A program made the translations under genes and the position numbers. A model generated the notes under the pieces. That model saw only the letters and a program-made list of their open reading frames with translations. It made no database searches and was not told the DNA's origin. DNA of 64,000 nucleotides from DATAUK01 sp036268295. Its GTDB lineage: Bacteria > Actinomycetota > Actinomycetes > JAFAQI01. Below are positions 25,475 through 35,060 of the stretch, piece by piece. Position 1 is the first letter of the stretch. The number at the start of each line of letters is the position of its first letter. The stretch spans positions 49,843 through 113,842 of the forward strand of contig DATAUK010000026.1 of the NCBI GenBank assembly GCA_036268295.1, read 5' to 3'.

Positions 25475-26779
25475 GTGCTGACCTTTCATCCCAGGCAAGG
25501 CCGAGGCGGTCGTGACGAGAGCGCATCGGGCCTTTCCAGACGTGATCTGCTCAGGGGCGGTGCCGGGCTCGGGGCGCTGGTCGGCCTAGCGCCGAGCCTC
25601 GCGGCGTGCGGCGGTGGCACGAGCAGCAGCACCGGCGGTGGTGGCGGGGGCGGCGGCGGAGGTGGCGGGGCCAACTCCGGCCTGCCACGCCCGGACAGTC
25701 CGGTGACCTGGCCGACGTACGCCGACAATGCGGCGATCGCCAACGGGTTGAAGCCGGAGACCAACGCGACGCTGAAGGTCTACAACTGGGTCGCCTACGT
25801 CAACCCGCAGTCGATCAAGAACTTCGAGAAGCAGTACAAGTGCAAGGTCGAGGTCACCACCTTCAACACGATGGAGGAGGCGATCCAGAAGCTGAGCACC
25901 GGTCAGCTCGGCTTCGACGTCTTCGTGCCGACGATCGACCAGCTCGGCCCGATCATCGACAAGAAGCTGATCCGGCCGCTCAACCACAGCTACATCCCCA
26001 ACATCACCAATGTGTGGCAGGAGTACCTGAACCCGTTCTACGACCAGAAATGGCTCTACACGGTCCCGTACACGATCTATACGACCGGCATCGCCTGGCG
26101 TAACGACCACGTGCCCGGCTCGCCGGCCAAGCTCGCCAACCCGTGGAGCTTCCTGTGGCAGCCCAAATACAAGGGCAAGGTCGCGATCCTCGACGACTAT
26201 CGCGAGAGCATGAGCCTCGGTCTGATGAAGAACGGCCAGACCGACCTCAACACCACCGACGTCGCCACGCTCACCGCGGCTCAGAAGTCGCTGCTCAACC
26301 TCGCCTCGCTGACCGATGTCCACATCGACAACAACGACTACTCCAACATCCCGAGCGGCCAGATGTGGATCCACCACGCCTGGTCCGGCGACATCGCGGC
26401 GGCCGCGGGATACATGCCCAAGGGTGTCTCGGTCGACGTCGTGAGCTACTGGTTCCCGGCCGATGGCAAGGGGCCGGTGAACAACGACACGATGACCGTG
26501 CTTGCCGGCGGCCAGAACCCGGTCCTGGCTCACCTGTTCCTGAACTACTTCCTCAACACCGACAACGTGCTGGAGAACATCAGCTACAACGGCTACATGC
26601 AGCCGGTCAAAGGCGTGACACCGCAGCGGCTGATCAAGGAGAAGATCCTGCCGCCGAACCTCACCTCAACCGTCGTGCTGGAGTCCAACTTCAGCCGCGG
26701 CCTGTTTGAGCTGGAGCTGCCGGCATCGGCGAATGCGGTGTGGCAGCAGGACTGGCTCAACATCAGCAAAGGCGTCTAG
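25475..26779 (+). CDS. ABC transporter substrate-binding lipoprotein, spermidine/putrescine (PotD/PotF) type
   Basis: The 434-residue protein has a twin-arginine motif (SRRDLL, 21-26) plus a lipobox LAAC with Cys45, so it is probably a Tat-exported lipoprotein. A Ser/Gly linker with an unbroken glycine run (about 54-66) tethers the binding domain. LKVYNWVAYVNPQSIKNFEKQYKCKVE is characteristic of polyamine-binding PotD/PotF proteins, and WxxY/D features elsewhere agree. The ligand may be another amine. GTG at 25475 follows AGGAG at short spacing. First gene of a binding-protein/permease/permease operon; the ATPase gene is separate at 31421-32503. Confidence 0.9.
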   Translation: MLTFHPRQGRGGRDESASGLSRRDLLRGGAGLGALVGLAPSLAACGGGTSSSTGGGGGGGGGGGGANSGLPRPDSPVTWPTYADNAAIANGLKPETNATLKVYNWVAYVNPQSIKNFEKQYKCKVEVTTFNTMEEAIQKLSTGQLGFDVFVPTIDQLGPIIDKKLIRPLNHSYIPNITNVWQEYLNPFYDQKWLYTVPYTIYTTGIAWRNDHVPGSPAKLANPWSFLWQPKYKGKVAILDDYRESMSLGLMKNGQTDLNTTDVATLTAAQKSLLNLASLTDVHIDNNDYSNIPSGQMWIHHAWSGDIAAAAGYMPKGVSVDVVSYWFPADGKGPVNNDTMTVLAGGQNPVLAHLFLNYFLNTDNVLENISYNGYMQPVKGVTPQRLIKEKILPPNLTSTVVLESNFSRGLFELELPASANAVWQQDWLNISKGV

Positions 26780-26783
26780 TTCG

Positions 26784-27731
26784 TTGGCCGAGCTCGCCCC
26801 GCCACGGCCGAGCCGTCGAAAGCGCGCTAGCGGGGGCCGGGCGCCGCGCCGGTTGTTGTGGGCCGGGCTGTCCGCGCCGGCGATGCTGTGGCTGCTGGTG
26901 CTGTTCGTGGTGCCGTTCTACGTCGCCTTGGCGGTCGCTGGCGGCCAGATCAACCAGATCATCGGCACCCCGCTGCCGGCCTGGAACCCGCTCGACTGGA
27001 GCGGCGCCGCCTATCGCGCGGTGTTCCACGAGTTCAGCGGGACCGGTGCGTTCCTCGGCCCGGTGGTGTTGCGAACCTTGCTGTACGTCGGCATCGCCGC
27101 GTTGCTTTCGCTGCTGATCGGCTACCCAGCGGCGTACTTCGTCAGCCGGTTTGCGGGAAAGCAGAAAGGAATCCTGCTCGGTCTGCTGCTCGCGCCGTTC
27201 TGGGTGAGCTACATGATGCGGATGCTGGCGTGGATTGATCTGCTGCAGACCGATGGTTACGTCAACCGGGTGCTGGTCGACCTGCATCTGGTCTCGCATC
27301 CCGTGGTCTGGCTCGGCGGCAAGGCGACGACCGTGATCCTCGGCCTGGTCTACGGCTACATCCCGTACCTCATCCTGGTGTTGTACGCCGGCCTCGACCG
27401 GATCGACGGCGCCCTGATCGAGGCCGGCCGCGATCTCGGGCTGGGCCGGGTGAGGACGTTCATGCGGGTCACGTTGCCGCTGAGCCGGCAGGCCATCCTT
27501 ACCGGACTGCTGGTCACCGTGTTGCCGATGCTGGGCGACTACTTCACCAACCAGATGCTCTCCGGCGCGACCAACACCGCGATGATCGGCAACACCATCG
27601 ACACCCAACTCTCGAGCACCACGCTCCAAACCCAGGGCGCCTCGCTGTCCCTGATGATGCTCGGCGTCCTGGTGATCCCGATGCTCTACTACGTCATCGC
27701 GACGAACCGTGCGTCGATGGCCAACGCATGA
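26784..27731 (+). CDS. ABC transporter permease, PotB-like
   Basis: The 315-residue inner-membrane protein has six hydrophobic helices and an EAA loop (LIEAGRDLGLGRVRTFMRVTLPLS), with ADPGDYFTN-like LPMLGDYFTNQMLSG typical of PotB. It forms half of the channel of a polyamine-type importer. A TTG at 26784, 4 bp after the binding-protein stop, gives MAELAPPRPSRRKRA. Starts further upstream lie inside the preceding gene. Translational coupling is likely. Confidence 0.88.
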   Translation: MAELAPPRPSRRKRASGGRAPRRLLWAGLSAPAMLWLLVLFVVPFYVALAVAGGQINQIIGTPLPAWNPLDWSGAAYRAVFHEFSGTGAFLGPVVLRTLLYVGIAALLSLLIGYPAAYFVSRFAGKQKGILLGLLLAPFWVSYMMRMLAWIDLLQTDGYVNRVLVDLHLVSHPVVWLGGKATTVILGLVYGYIPYLILVLYAGLDRIDGALIEAGRDLGLGRVRTFMRVTLPLSRQAILTGLLVTVLPMLGDYFTNQMLSGATNTAMIGNTIDTQLSSTTLQTQGASLSLMMLGVLVIPMLYYVIATNRASMANA

Positions 27732-28633
27732 CCGAGATCACGGCGCCACCGGCCCGTAGGCAACGGCGCCTTGCCGGCAATCCGTGGCGCCGGCCGGTGT
27801 TCCTGGAGGGCTTCACCTGGCTCTACGTCGCATGGTCGCTGCTGCCGATCGCACTCGCGGTTCTGTTCTCGTTCAACAACGGCAAGTCGCAGAGCGTGTG
27901 GCAGGGCTTCTCGATGCGGTGGTACACCTCCGACCCGCTGAACTCGGTGCTGCACAACCCGATCCTGCACGCCGCCGTCGCCCAGACGCTGCGGCTGTCG
28001 GTCTACACCACGTTGATCGCCGTGCCGCTCGGCGTCGCGTTCGCGATCGGGGTCGACCGCTGGCGGAGCAGGCCGGCGGCGGCGGCCAACTTCGTCATGG
28101 TGTTCTCGTTCGTGATCCCTGAGCTGATCTTCGGCGTCGCGCTGTTCTTCGTCTTCAATACGCTGTTCACCTCTGTGCATCTCGGCACGCTGGCCGAGAC
28201 GCTCGGTCTGGTGACCTGGAACCTGAGCTGGCCGGCCATCATCGTGCGGGCCCGGCTGGTGTCGATCGGCCGGCACTACGAGGAGGCAGCGGCTGACCTC
28301 GGTGCCTCGCGGCTCGAGGCGGTACGCCGAGTCCTGCTGCCGATGCTCGCGCCGGCGATCTTTGCCTCCGCCGTGCTGGTCTTCTCCGGCGTGATCGACG
28401 ACTTCGTCCTGGTCGACCTGCTGTCGTCCTCGGCCGCGACCCAGCCGATGTCGGTGATCATCTACTCCAACACCCACGGCGGCAACGGTGGCCCGGCGCT
28501 GAATGCACTTGCCACGCTGATGCTGGTCTTCTCCTTCGTCGTCGCCGCGCTCGGCTACGTCGGCTATCGCTGGATGACCCGCGGCGAACGCTCGTCGGCG
28601 GATGAGTCACTTGCGACATTTGCTGGCATCTAG
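27728..28633 (+). CDS. ABC transporter permease, PotC-like
   Basis: The 301-residue second permease has six helices, an EAA loop (YEEAAADLGASRLEAVRRVLLPML), and the PotC-like segment FSGVIDDFVLVDLLSSSAATQPMSVIIYS. The ATG overlaps the preceding stop by 4 bp (ATGA). Together with the PotB-like protein it forms the translocation path served by the 25475 binding protein and probably the 31421 ATPase. Confidence 0.9.
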   Translation: MTEITAPPARRQRRLAGNPWRRPVFLEGFTWLYVAWSLLPIALAVLFSFNNGKSQSVWQGFSMRWYTSDPLNSVLHNPILHAAVAQTLRLSVYTTLIAVPLGVAFAIGVDRWRSRPAAAANFVMVFSFVIPELIFGVALFFVFNTLFTSVHLGTLAETLGLVTWNLSWPAIIVRARLVSIGRHYEEAAADLGASRLEAVRRVLLPMLAPAIFASAVLVFSGVIDDFVLVDLLSSSAATQPMSVIIYSNTHGGNGGPALNALATLMLVFSFVVAALGYVGYRWMTRGERSSADESLATFAGI

Positions 28634-28693
28634 CGCTCAATCGCCGCTACGGTCGGCAGTGAAACACACCGGACAACAAGACGGGGTAGGCCG

Positions 28694-31420
28694 ATGAACC
28701 GGCGCTTGCGCACATCGCTGATCGGGGTTGCCACGGTCGGGCTGATCACGGCAACCGCCGCGACTCTTCCCGCCGTTGCGGAGTCAGGCGCGGCGGCGCC
28801 GCTGACGGTGCACACCGCGCACACCGTGACGATCGCGAGCAGCAAGCTCAAGCCGGGCTCGATCAAGCATGTCTGGCTGATCATCCTGGAGAACAAGTCC
28901 TATGACACGACGTTCACCGGGCTGAACAAGAACAGCTATCTGTGGAAGACGCTGCCGCACCAGGGCGTGCTGCTGAAGAACTACTACGGCACCGGGCACT
29001 CGAGCATGGACAACTACCTCTCGCTGGTGTCCGGCCAGGCGCCGCAGGAGGACACCCAGAGCGACTGCGGCGTCAGGGACTCCAACTTCTCCTCCAACTC
29101 CCGGATCATCACCAAGGGTCACTCGCTCGCGAAGAACGCGAACTATGGCCAGGCGGCGTCGGCGGCGAACGCCAGCCAGCCCTCGAAGGCCAATGCCCCC
29201 AGCGGAAAGAACGGCTGCACCTACCCGCGCGACGTACCGACGCTGTTCAATCAGCTTGATGCTGCGCACGTCACCTGGAAGGGCTACGCGCAGGACCTCC
29301 GCGATCAGGCCAACCGCGAGAGCGCAAGCTGCGCTGGTCCGGGCCGGGCGAGCAACAACCCGGACACCAACCCGACGTACATGGCACCGAGCAAGGGCCA
29401 CCCGCTGCCCAAGGGAGTGGTCAGCTTCACCGGTGCGCAGCCCAACGACCAGTACGTCGCGAAGCACTTCCCGTTCCCGTGGTTCCACGCCATCACCGGC
29501 GACGTGACCAAGTCGGGCAAGCGCACCCGCGGCCTGACCAAGCCGGCGCGAGGTGGCAGCGACTGCAACGCCGCGCACATCGCGAACCTCGACAACTCCA
29601 AGCACGGGCTGTTCCACGACCTGCAGAAGGTCAAGACGACGCCGGCGTTCTCCTGGATCACCCCGGACAACTGCAGCGACGCCCATGACGCGGTCTGCAA
29701 GGGCAACAACATGTCAGGTTCGTTCACCGCGACGGGCAAGCCGATCTACCAGAAGCCCACTCCGAACCCGCAGCGGACCAAGCCGAAGAACTTCACCGGC
29801 GGGCTCTACTCCGCGGATCTGTTCCTGCACTACTACGTCCCGATGATCGAGAAGTCGCCGGCGTTCAAGCAGGGCGGCCTGATCGACATCACCTTCGACG
29901 AGGGCAACCCACCGTTCACCTACAGCAACAACAGCTTCAACAACGCCAATGCCTACGGGCCGACCGCGTCCGACAAGCCGAACGCAAGCAACGGCCTCAA
30001 GGTCGACGAGGCCGGCGAGAACCTGCACGGCCACAACGTCCACCGCGAGCCGACCGGTCCGAACTCAACGCTCGGGACGAACGCGCAGGGTGACCAGCTC
30101 TATCCGGGTCCCGGCAACAACTCGTTCATCGATCGGCCGCCGTCGTGCACCCAGACGAACCCGGTCCGGGTGCCGTCCGACTGCGTCCCTGGCATCGTCA
30201 GAGGTGGCGCCGGAAGCCCGCCGGGCGCTCGCACCGCCGCGGTCTCCGGCAGTACGTCGACGAGCATCATCACCGACCAGTCGATCCTCGCGGACGACAC
30301 CGGTCGCGGCGTGACCGACACCGTCGACACCACCGGGCCGGGCGCGACCAGCCCGATCCCGCCGGACTCGTTCGTCGGGTCGGTCACTGACACCGGACCT
30401 GACTTCCCGACGACCAACAGCGGACACGTGACCAGCGGGTCGTTCCAGCTCGTCGACCAGAACGGCACTCCGGTGATCCCGACCGGGGCGGTCACGAATC
30501 TGACCTTGAGCGCTGAGGGTGACCCTGGTGACCTGTTGCCGGGCGAGACCGCCGATCCGCAATGGGACGCCACCCACCCGACTCCGGGCGGAGGTGACAC
30601 CGGCAGCGTGCTGATCAGCCCGTTCATCAAACCGGGCACGTCAAGCAGCAAGTTCTACAACCACTACAGCTGGCTTCGCACTATGGAAGACCTGTTCCGG
30701 GTCTCGAAGGGCCACGACCACAAAAAGCTGCCGGCCGGCACGGTGTCCGGCGGCCTGGATGGCAAGGGTCACATCGGCTACGCCGCGCAGGCAGGGTTGG
30801 CCGGCTTCGGTGCCGACGTGTTCAACAACCCGAAGGGCACCGCCGGCACCAGGCACCACAGCGCCGCGGCTCGGCCGTCACTTCTGACCTCGACCGACCT
30901 CGGCTTCGGGTTGCCCGCCGTACCCGGCAGCGCGGCCAATGCCCGGTCCGACGAGACGTACGGCGCGGTCGCGAGCTATCTGCCGAGATCGTCGCTGCGG
31001 ACCGACGCCGCCGTCGCATCGAACGCCGCGCATCCGGCGCTGATCTCCGAGGGCGACGCGGTGCGGGTCCAGCTGCCGCACGGCTCGGCGTTGGTCACGG
31101 TGTCAGGGCCGGAGGTGCCCGGTGAGGGCCTGCCGTACCAGACCGATGCGGACACGGCGACCTGGAAGGTGACGATGTCGCACGCCTCAGGGCGAGTGCC
31201 GGTCTCGGCGAAGGACTTCGCGACGATCGACTCGTTCGGCGCGATTTACCATCCGACCTACGTTGCTGGTCAGCGCCAGCCGGCTGCGATGCTGCGGCCG
31301 GGCCAGACGCTGCATTTCGAGTTGCGCGTGGTGATGCGGGTCGGCGAGGGCATGATGCGCTGGGCGCCGGTGCACCGCAACCTCGTCGCCAGCTGGGACT
31401 TCGTGGTCGAGAACGACTGA
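28694..31420 (+). CDS. Large secreted phosphoesterase (alkaline-phosphatase superfamily, PF04185-like)
   Basis: The 908-residue protein has a Sec signal peptide (1-30). The phosphoesterase catalytic start HVWLIILENKSYDTTF (59-74) follows, then YGTGHSSMDNYLSLVSGQ and, later, GGLIDITFDEGNPPFTYSNN with acidic metal-ligand candidates. A Ser/Thr/Gly-rich stretch of roughly 200 residues (about 430-640) separates this from the C-terminal block NHYSWLRTMEDLFRVSKG, which normally follows closely. The enzyme probably cleaves phosphodiesters or phosphomonoesters outside the cell. It sits between the importer permeases and the convergent ATPase gene, ending one base before the ATPase gene's stop. It has no cluster operator upstream, so its link to the amine system is unclear. 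Confidence 0.85.
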   Translation: MNRRLRTSLIGVATVGLITATAATLPAVAESGAAAPLTVHTAHTVTIASSKLKPGSIKHVWLIILENKSYDTTFTGLNKNSYLWKTLPHQGVLLKNYYGTGHSSMDNYLSLVSGQAPQEDTQSDCGVRDSNFSSNSRIITKGHSLAKNANYGQAASAANASQPSKANAPSGKNGCTYPRDVPTLFNQLDAAHVTWKGYAQDLRDQANRESASCAGPGRASNNPDTNPTYMAPSKGHPLPKGVVSFTGAQPNDQYVAKHFPFPWFHAITGDVTKSGKRTRGLTKPARGGSDCNAAHIANLDNSKHGLFHDLQKVKTTPAFSWITPDNCSDAHDAVCKGNNMSGSFTATGKPIYQKPTPNPQRTKPKNFTGGLYSADLFLHYYVPMIEKSPAFKQGGLIDITFDEGNPPFTYSNNSFNNANAYGPTASDKPNASNGLKVDEAGENLHGHNVHREPTGPNSTLGTNAQGDQLYPGPGNNSFIDRPPSCTQTNPVRVPSDCVPGIVRGGAGSPPGARTAAVSGSTSTSIITDQSILADDTGRGVTDTVDTTGPGATSPIPPDSFVGSVTDTGPDFPTTNSGHVTSGSFQLVDQNGTPVIPTGAVTNLTLSAEGDPGDLLPGETADPQWDATHPTPGGGDTGSVLISPFIKPGTSSSKFYNHYSWLRTMEDLFRVSKGHDHKKLPAGTVSGGLDGKGHIGYAAQAGLAGFGADVFNNPKGTAGTRHHSAAARPSLLTSTDLGFGLPAVPGSAANARSDETYGAVASYLPRSSLRTDAAVASNAAHPALISEGDAVRVQLPHGSALVTVSGPEVPGEGLPYQTDADTATWKVTMSHASGRVPVSAKDFATIDSFGAIYHPTYVAGQRQPAAMLRPGQTLHFELRVVMRVGEGMMRWAPVHRNLVASWDFVVEND

Positions 31421-32503
31421 TCAGTGCGGCTCGTCCGGGAGGACGCGAAGGGCTTGGGCGGGCAGGTGCACGTTGACCGGTGTGCCTTGGGTCATTGCCG
31501 CCGCCGCGTGATCGCCGTTGAGTTGTGCCTGCAACATCGGTCCGGCGGCGAGTCGGACGTAGATCTGGGTTGAGGCGCCGAGGAAAACGCTGCGCTCGAT
31601 CATCGCCGGCGCGCGGTTGTCGCCTGGGCTGCCGAACGGCTCGATCGTGACCTTCTCCGGCCTGATGCACAGCTTTGCTGCACCTTTGGGGCTTGACTCC
31701 CCGGAGTCGACGTACAGCACCGCGTCGCCGAGCTTGACTTGGCATCGTGGCTTCGGTCCGGACGCCACCACCTCGACCGGCATCAGGTTGGAGACGCCGA
31801 GGAAGTCAGCGACGTAGGTCGAGGCGGGCGCGTCGTACACATCACGCGGTGAGCCGACCTGAGCGAGCTTGCCGTCGCGCATGACGGCGAGTCGGTCGGA
31901 CATCGTCAGCGCCTCTTCCTGGTCGTGAGTGACGTAGAGGAAGGTGATGCCGACCCGCTCCTGTAGCGCCTTGAGCTCCACCTTCAGCGATCGGCGGAGC
32001 TTCGCATCAAGCGCGCCGAGCGGCTCGTCGAGCAGTAGAACGGCGGGGTTGAGGACAAGGGCACGGGCGAGCGCGACTCGCTGCTGCTGGCCCCCGGAGA
32101 GCTCAGCCGGCCGGCGCTTGGTGTAGCTGCCCATCTCGACCAGGTCGAGGGCATCACCGACCTTGCGGACCATGTCGGACTTCGAGACCTTGCGGTAGCG
32201 AAGGCCGAAGGCGACGTTGTCATAGACCGACAGGAACGGGAACAGCGCATAACTCTGGAAGACGGTGTTGACGTTGCGCTTGTCCGGCGGGACCCGCGAC
32301 ACGTCCGCGCCGTCGAGCAGGATCTCGCCGCTCGTCGGCTGCTCGAAGCCGGCGATCATCCGCAACGTCGTCGTCTTGCCGCACCCGGAGGGGCCGAGCA
32401 GCGAGAAGAACTCGCCGCTGGCGATGTTGAGGTCGATGGCGTCGACCGCGGTCTCGGTGAAGCGCTTCGTGAGACCGATCAGCTCGATCTGACCACCTGG
32501 CAC
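31421..32503 (-). CDS. ABC transporter ATP-binding protein, PotA-like
   Basis: The 360-residue ATPase has Walker A GPSGCGKTT (37-45), signature LSGGQQQRVALARAL, Walker B LLLDEPLGALD and the switch His in VTHDQEEAL. A C-terminal TOBE-type regulatory domain spans about 235-355. PotA proteins energise polyamine-type importers, so this is the likely motor for the 25475-28633 operon despite being 2.8 kb away on the other strand. It starts 5 bp after the TetR gene's stop, forming a tetR-potA operon. Confidence 0.92.
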   Translation of the reverse strand: MPGGQIELIGLTKRFTETAVDAIDLNIASGEFFSLLGPSGCGKTTTLRMIAGFEQPTSGEILLDGADVSRVPPDKRNVNTVFQSYALFPFLSVYDNVAFGLRYRKVSKSDMVRKVGDALDLVEMGSYTKRRPAELSGGQQQRVALARALVLNPAVLLLDEPLGALDAKLRRSLKVELKALQERVGITFLYVTHDQEEALTMSDRLAVMRDGKLAQVGSPRDVYDAPASTYVADFLGVSNLMPVEVVASGPKPRCQVKLGDAVLYVDSGESSPKGAAKLCIRPEKVTIEPFGSPGDNRAPAMIERSVFLGASTQIYVRLAAGPMLQAQLNGDHAAAAMTQGTPVNVHLPAQALRVLPDEPH

Positions 32504-32508
32504 CTGAC

Positions 32509-33252
32509 TCAGCCTTTCTCGCGCGACGCGCGGCTATCGCCTTTGGCCGCAGGGCCTTTGGCGGCAGGGCCTTTGGCGGCAGAGCCTTTGGCGGCAGAGC
32601 CGTTGGCGGGCGGCCTGACGCCACGCCGGGTCTGCTTCCAGTCGAAGCCGAGCTTGGTCGCGGCGAACTCCATGCTGAGCCGGAACGCCCGATCGTTGTC
32701 GACGACCGGATCAGACAGTGCACTTTGGATCGCGAAGCCGTCAAGAAGCGCCGAGAGCGAGACCGCGAAGTCGTCCGGATCGACGGCAGCGAACTCACCG
32801 TCGCGCTGACCCTCGCTGACCACGCCGCCGATCGTGCGCCGCCAGTGCTGGTCGAACTCCAGGCGTACGGCGGCAACCTCGGGATGGCGGGCCGACTGGG
32901 CCCACAGGTCGAGCCAGATCACCCACGACACCCGGTCGTCGCAGTCGGCCTCGGGCAGGCAGCTCATCGCCACCAGCTCCTCGAGCCGGCCGGCCGCGCT
33001 GGCGATCGTCGCGATCCGAGCGGTGCCCTCGGCGTACCAGCGATCCTCGGAGAGCCGGATCGCCTCGGTCAGTAGCTGGTCACGGGTCTTAAAGTAGTAG
33101 ATGACAAGGGCCGGGCTGGTGCCTGCGCTGGCGGCGACGTCGGCGATCCGGGTCTCCGGGAAGCCGCGTTCGGCGATGACGGCGAGGGCAGCCTCGACCA
33201 GTTGCTCGCGGCGGCCGTCCGCCGGACTCGGTTCGCTGGCGAGCAGACTCAT
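32509..33252 (-). CDS. TetR-family regulator, probable repressor of the amine cluster
   Basis: The N-terminal HTH (REQLVEAALAVIAERGFPETRIADVAASAGTSPALVIYYFKTRDQLL) is classical TetR, and the rest is an all-alpha ligand domain. A BetI-like length and the pattern WVIWLDLWAQSARHPE suggest the BetI/amine-sensing branch (inferred). I start it at ATG 33252, with AAGG eight bases upstream; ATG 33258 and an upstream TTG are alternatives. The C-terminus ends in an Ala/Lys-rich AAKG repeat tail (15-bp repeats at 32540-32614), which could add DNA affinity. The palindrome GACTG-N6-CAGTC lies upstream of this gene and at four other cluster sites. Confidence 0.9.
   Translation of the reverse strand: MSLLASEPSPADGRREQLVEAALAVIAERGFPETRIADVAASAGTSPALVIYYFKTRDQLLTEAIRLSEDRWYAEGTARIATIASAAGRLEELVAMSCLPEADCDDRVSWVIWLDLWAQSARHPEVAAVRLEFDQHWRRTIGGVVSEGQRDGEFAAVDPDDFAVSLSALLDGFAIQSALSDPVVDNDRAFRLSMEFAATKLGFDWKQTRRGVRPPANGSAAKGSAAKGPAAKGPAAKGDSRASREKG
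32540..32614 (-). repeat. 15-bp tandem repeat in the TetR gene 3' end
   Basis: Five tandem units of CCTTTGGCGGCAGGG type (plus-strand reading; starts 32540, 32555, 32570, 32585, 32600), the last degenerate. They encode the reverse-strand AAKG/S/P repeat tail and preserve the frame. Confidence 0.93.
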
Positions 33253-33333
33253 GTGCATGACCTTAAAGGCTGGCTGCTGGTCGGGGCGGGTCGACAAGGT
33301 GTGAATCTCATCGGAACTCCTGCCGCAGATCTC

Positions 33334-33374
33334 TTGTCGCGGACCTTACCAGTAATTAGACTGAACATTCAGTC
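33334..33374 (+). promoter_or_regulatory. Promoter and operator between tetR and the PYROXD2-like gene
   Basis: TTGTCG (33334-33339), 17 bases, then TAGACT (33357-33362) form a promoter towards the FAD gene. The perfect palindrome GACTGAA-CA-TTCAGTC (33359-33374) overlaps the -10 and could repress in both directions, including tetR itself. The same 20-bp core recurs at 39047. Confidence 0.7.
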
Positions 33375-33404
33375 AAACCCTACTGGCGACTGGTGGAGAC
33401 CCGG

Positions 33405-35060
33405 ATGAGCAGCAGCAGCTACGACGCGATCGTCGTCGGTGGTGGACACAACGGCTTGGTGGCCGGGGCGTACCTGGCCCGGACCGGAGCCCGGACCGTG
33501 GTCCTGGAGTCGCGGCACAAGACCGGGGGAGCGGCGACCACGGAGTCGCCGTGGCCGGACGCGCCGGAGTTCAAGGTGACCCGGCTGTCCTACGTCATGA
33601 GCCTGCTGCCGCCGACGATCATGCGCGAGCTCGATCTCGAGCGCCACGGCTACAAGGTCTATCCGATGGGGCCCTACTACCAGGCGTTCCCGGACGGCGG
33701 CTCGATCAAGATCCTCGCCGACGACGCGAAGCGCAACCACGACGAGATCTCGAAGTGGTCGAAGAAGGATGCCGACGCGATGGTCGAGTGGGACGCCTGG
33801 ATGGGCGGCCTCGCCGACGTGCTCGGCCCGCTGCTTCTGACGGTGCCGCCGAAGATCGGCTCCCGCCGGCCGGCTGACCTGTTCGACACACTGCGGCTGG
33901 CCTGGCGCCATCGCGGTCTCAACGTCCGCACCATCGGCGACGTCACGCGGCTGATGGCGATGAGCGTCTCCGACCTGCTCGACGACTGGTTCGAGTCGCC
34001 GCAGGTCAAGGGTGCGATGGCGGTCAATGGCGTCATCGGCACCTGGGCCGGGCCGTGCGAGCCCGGTACGGCGTACGTCATGGCGCACCACTCGATCGGC
34101 GACATCGGCGACGGCCACCTCGGCAACTGGGGGTTCCCGGAAGGCGGCATGGGCGGCGTCTCGGCCGCGATCGAGAGTTCGGCGCGCAGCTTCGGCGCCG
34201 AGATCCGCACCGACGCCAAGGTCGACCACCTCATCGTCGAGGGCGGTCGGGTCAAGGGCGCGGTGCTGGCCAATGGCGATGAGCTCCGTGCGCCAGTCGT
34301 GATCTCGAGCCTGCATCCGCGGACCGCGTTCCTCGACCATGTCGGCAAGGCGAACCTGCCCTCGGACTTCGCCCGCGACATCGAGACCTGGAAAACCCGC
34401 AGCGGCGTCGTGAAGATCAACCTGGCGCTCGCCGAGCTGCCCGACTTCATCGCCGACCCCGGCACCAATCAGCAGGAGCATCACACCGGTTCGGTGGAGA
34501 TGGCGCCGTCGGTGGAATACATGGAGCAGGCGTTCCAGGACGCCCGCAACGGCAAGGCCGCCATCCGCCCGTTCAGCGACGGCGTGATCCCGTCCACCTT
34601 CGACAAGACGCTGTGCCCGGAAGGCACGCACATCATGTCGCTGTTCACCCAGTGGGTGCCGGCGGAGTGGAGCGAGCAGCCGCACCAGGACGAGCTCGAG
34701 GCGTACGCGGACCGGATGGTCGACTGCTACAACGAGCTGGCCCCGAACTTCAAGAGCTCGATCCTGCACCGCGATGTCGTCGGCCCGCACGAGATGGAGA
34801 CCGAGTACGGCCTGATCGGCGGCAACATCTTCCACGGCGAGCTCTCGCTCGAGCAGCTGTTCCACATGCGGCCGGCACCGGGCTACGCCGACTACCGCAC
34901 GCCGATCCGCGGCCTCTACAACGCGAGCTCGGCGACGCACGCCGGCGGCGGGGTCTGCGGCATCCCCGGCTGGCAGGCCGCAAAGGCAGCGATCAAGGAC
35001 GCCAAGGTGGCTGCCGGGCGGGACAAGCTCACCGGGCTGCTCCCGTCCAAGAAGGGGTGA
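33405..35060 (+). CDS. PYROXD2-like FAD-dependent oxidoreductase
   Basis: The 551-residue flavoprotein begins with AIVVGGGHNGLVAGAYLARTG and VVLESRHKTGGAATTE. It ends with a flavin-closing motif, GLYNASSATHAGGGVCGIPGWQAA. It belongs to the phytoene-desaturase-like/PYROXD2 group of amine-oxidase-fold proteins, most without known substrate. ATG 33405 follows GGTGGAG at six bases. Within this cluster it is a candidate C-N or C-C dehydrogenase. The operator is 30 bp upstream of the start. Confidence 0.88.
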   Translation: MSSSSYDAIVVGGGHNGLVAGAYLARTGARTVVLESRHKTGGAATTESPWPDAPEFKVTRLSYVMSLLPPTIMRELDLERHGYKVYPMGPYYQAFPDGGSIKILADDAKRNHDEISKWSKKDADAMVEWDAWMGGLADVLGPLLLTVPPKIGSRRPADLFDTLRLAWRHRGLNVRTIGDVTRLMAMSVSDLLDDWFESPQVKGAMAVNGVIGTWAGPCEPGTAYVMAHHSIGDIGDGHLGNWGFPEGGMGGVSAAIESSARSFGAEIRTDAKVDHLIVEGGRVKGAVLANGDELRAPVVISSLHPRTAFLDHVGKANLPSDFARDIETWKTRSGVVKINLALAELPDFIADPGTNQQEHHTGSVEMAPSVEYMEQAFQDARNGKAAIRPFSDGVIPSTFDKTLCPEGTHIMSLFTQWVPAEWSEQPHQDELEAYADRMVDCYNELAPNFKSSILHRDVVGPHEMETEYGLIGGNIFHGELSLEQLFHMRPAPGYADYRTPIRGLYNASSATHAGGGVCGIPGWQAAKAAIKDAKVAAGRDKLTGLLPSKKG

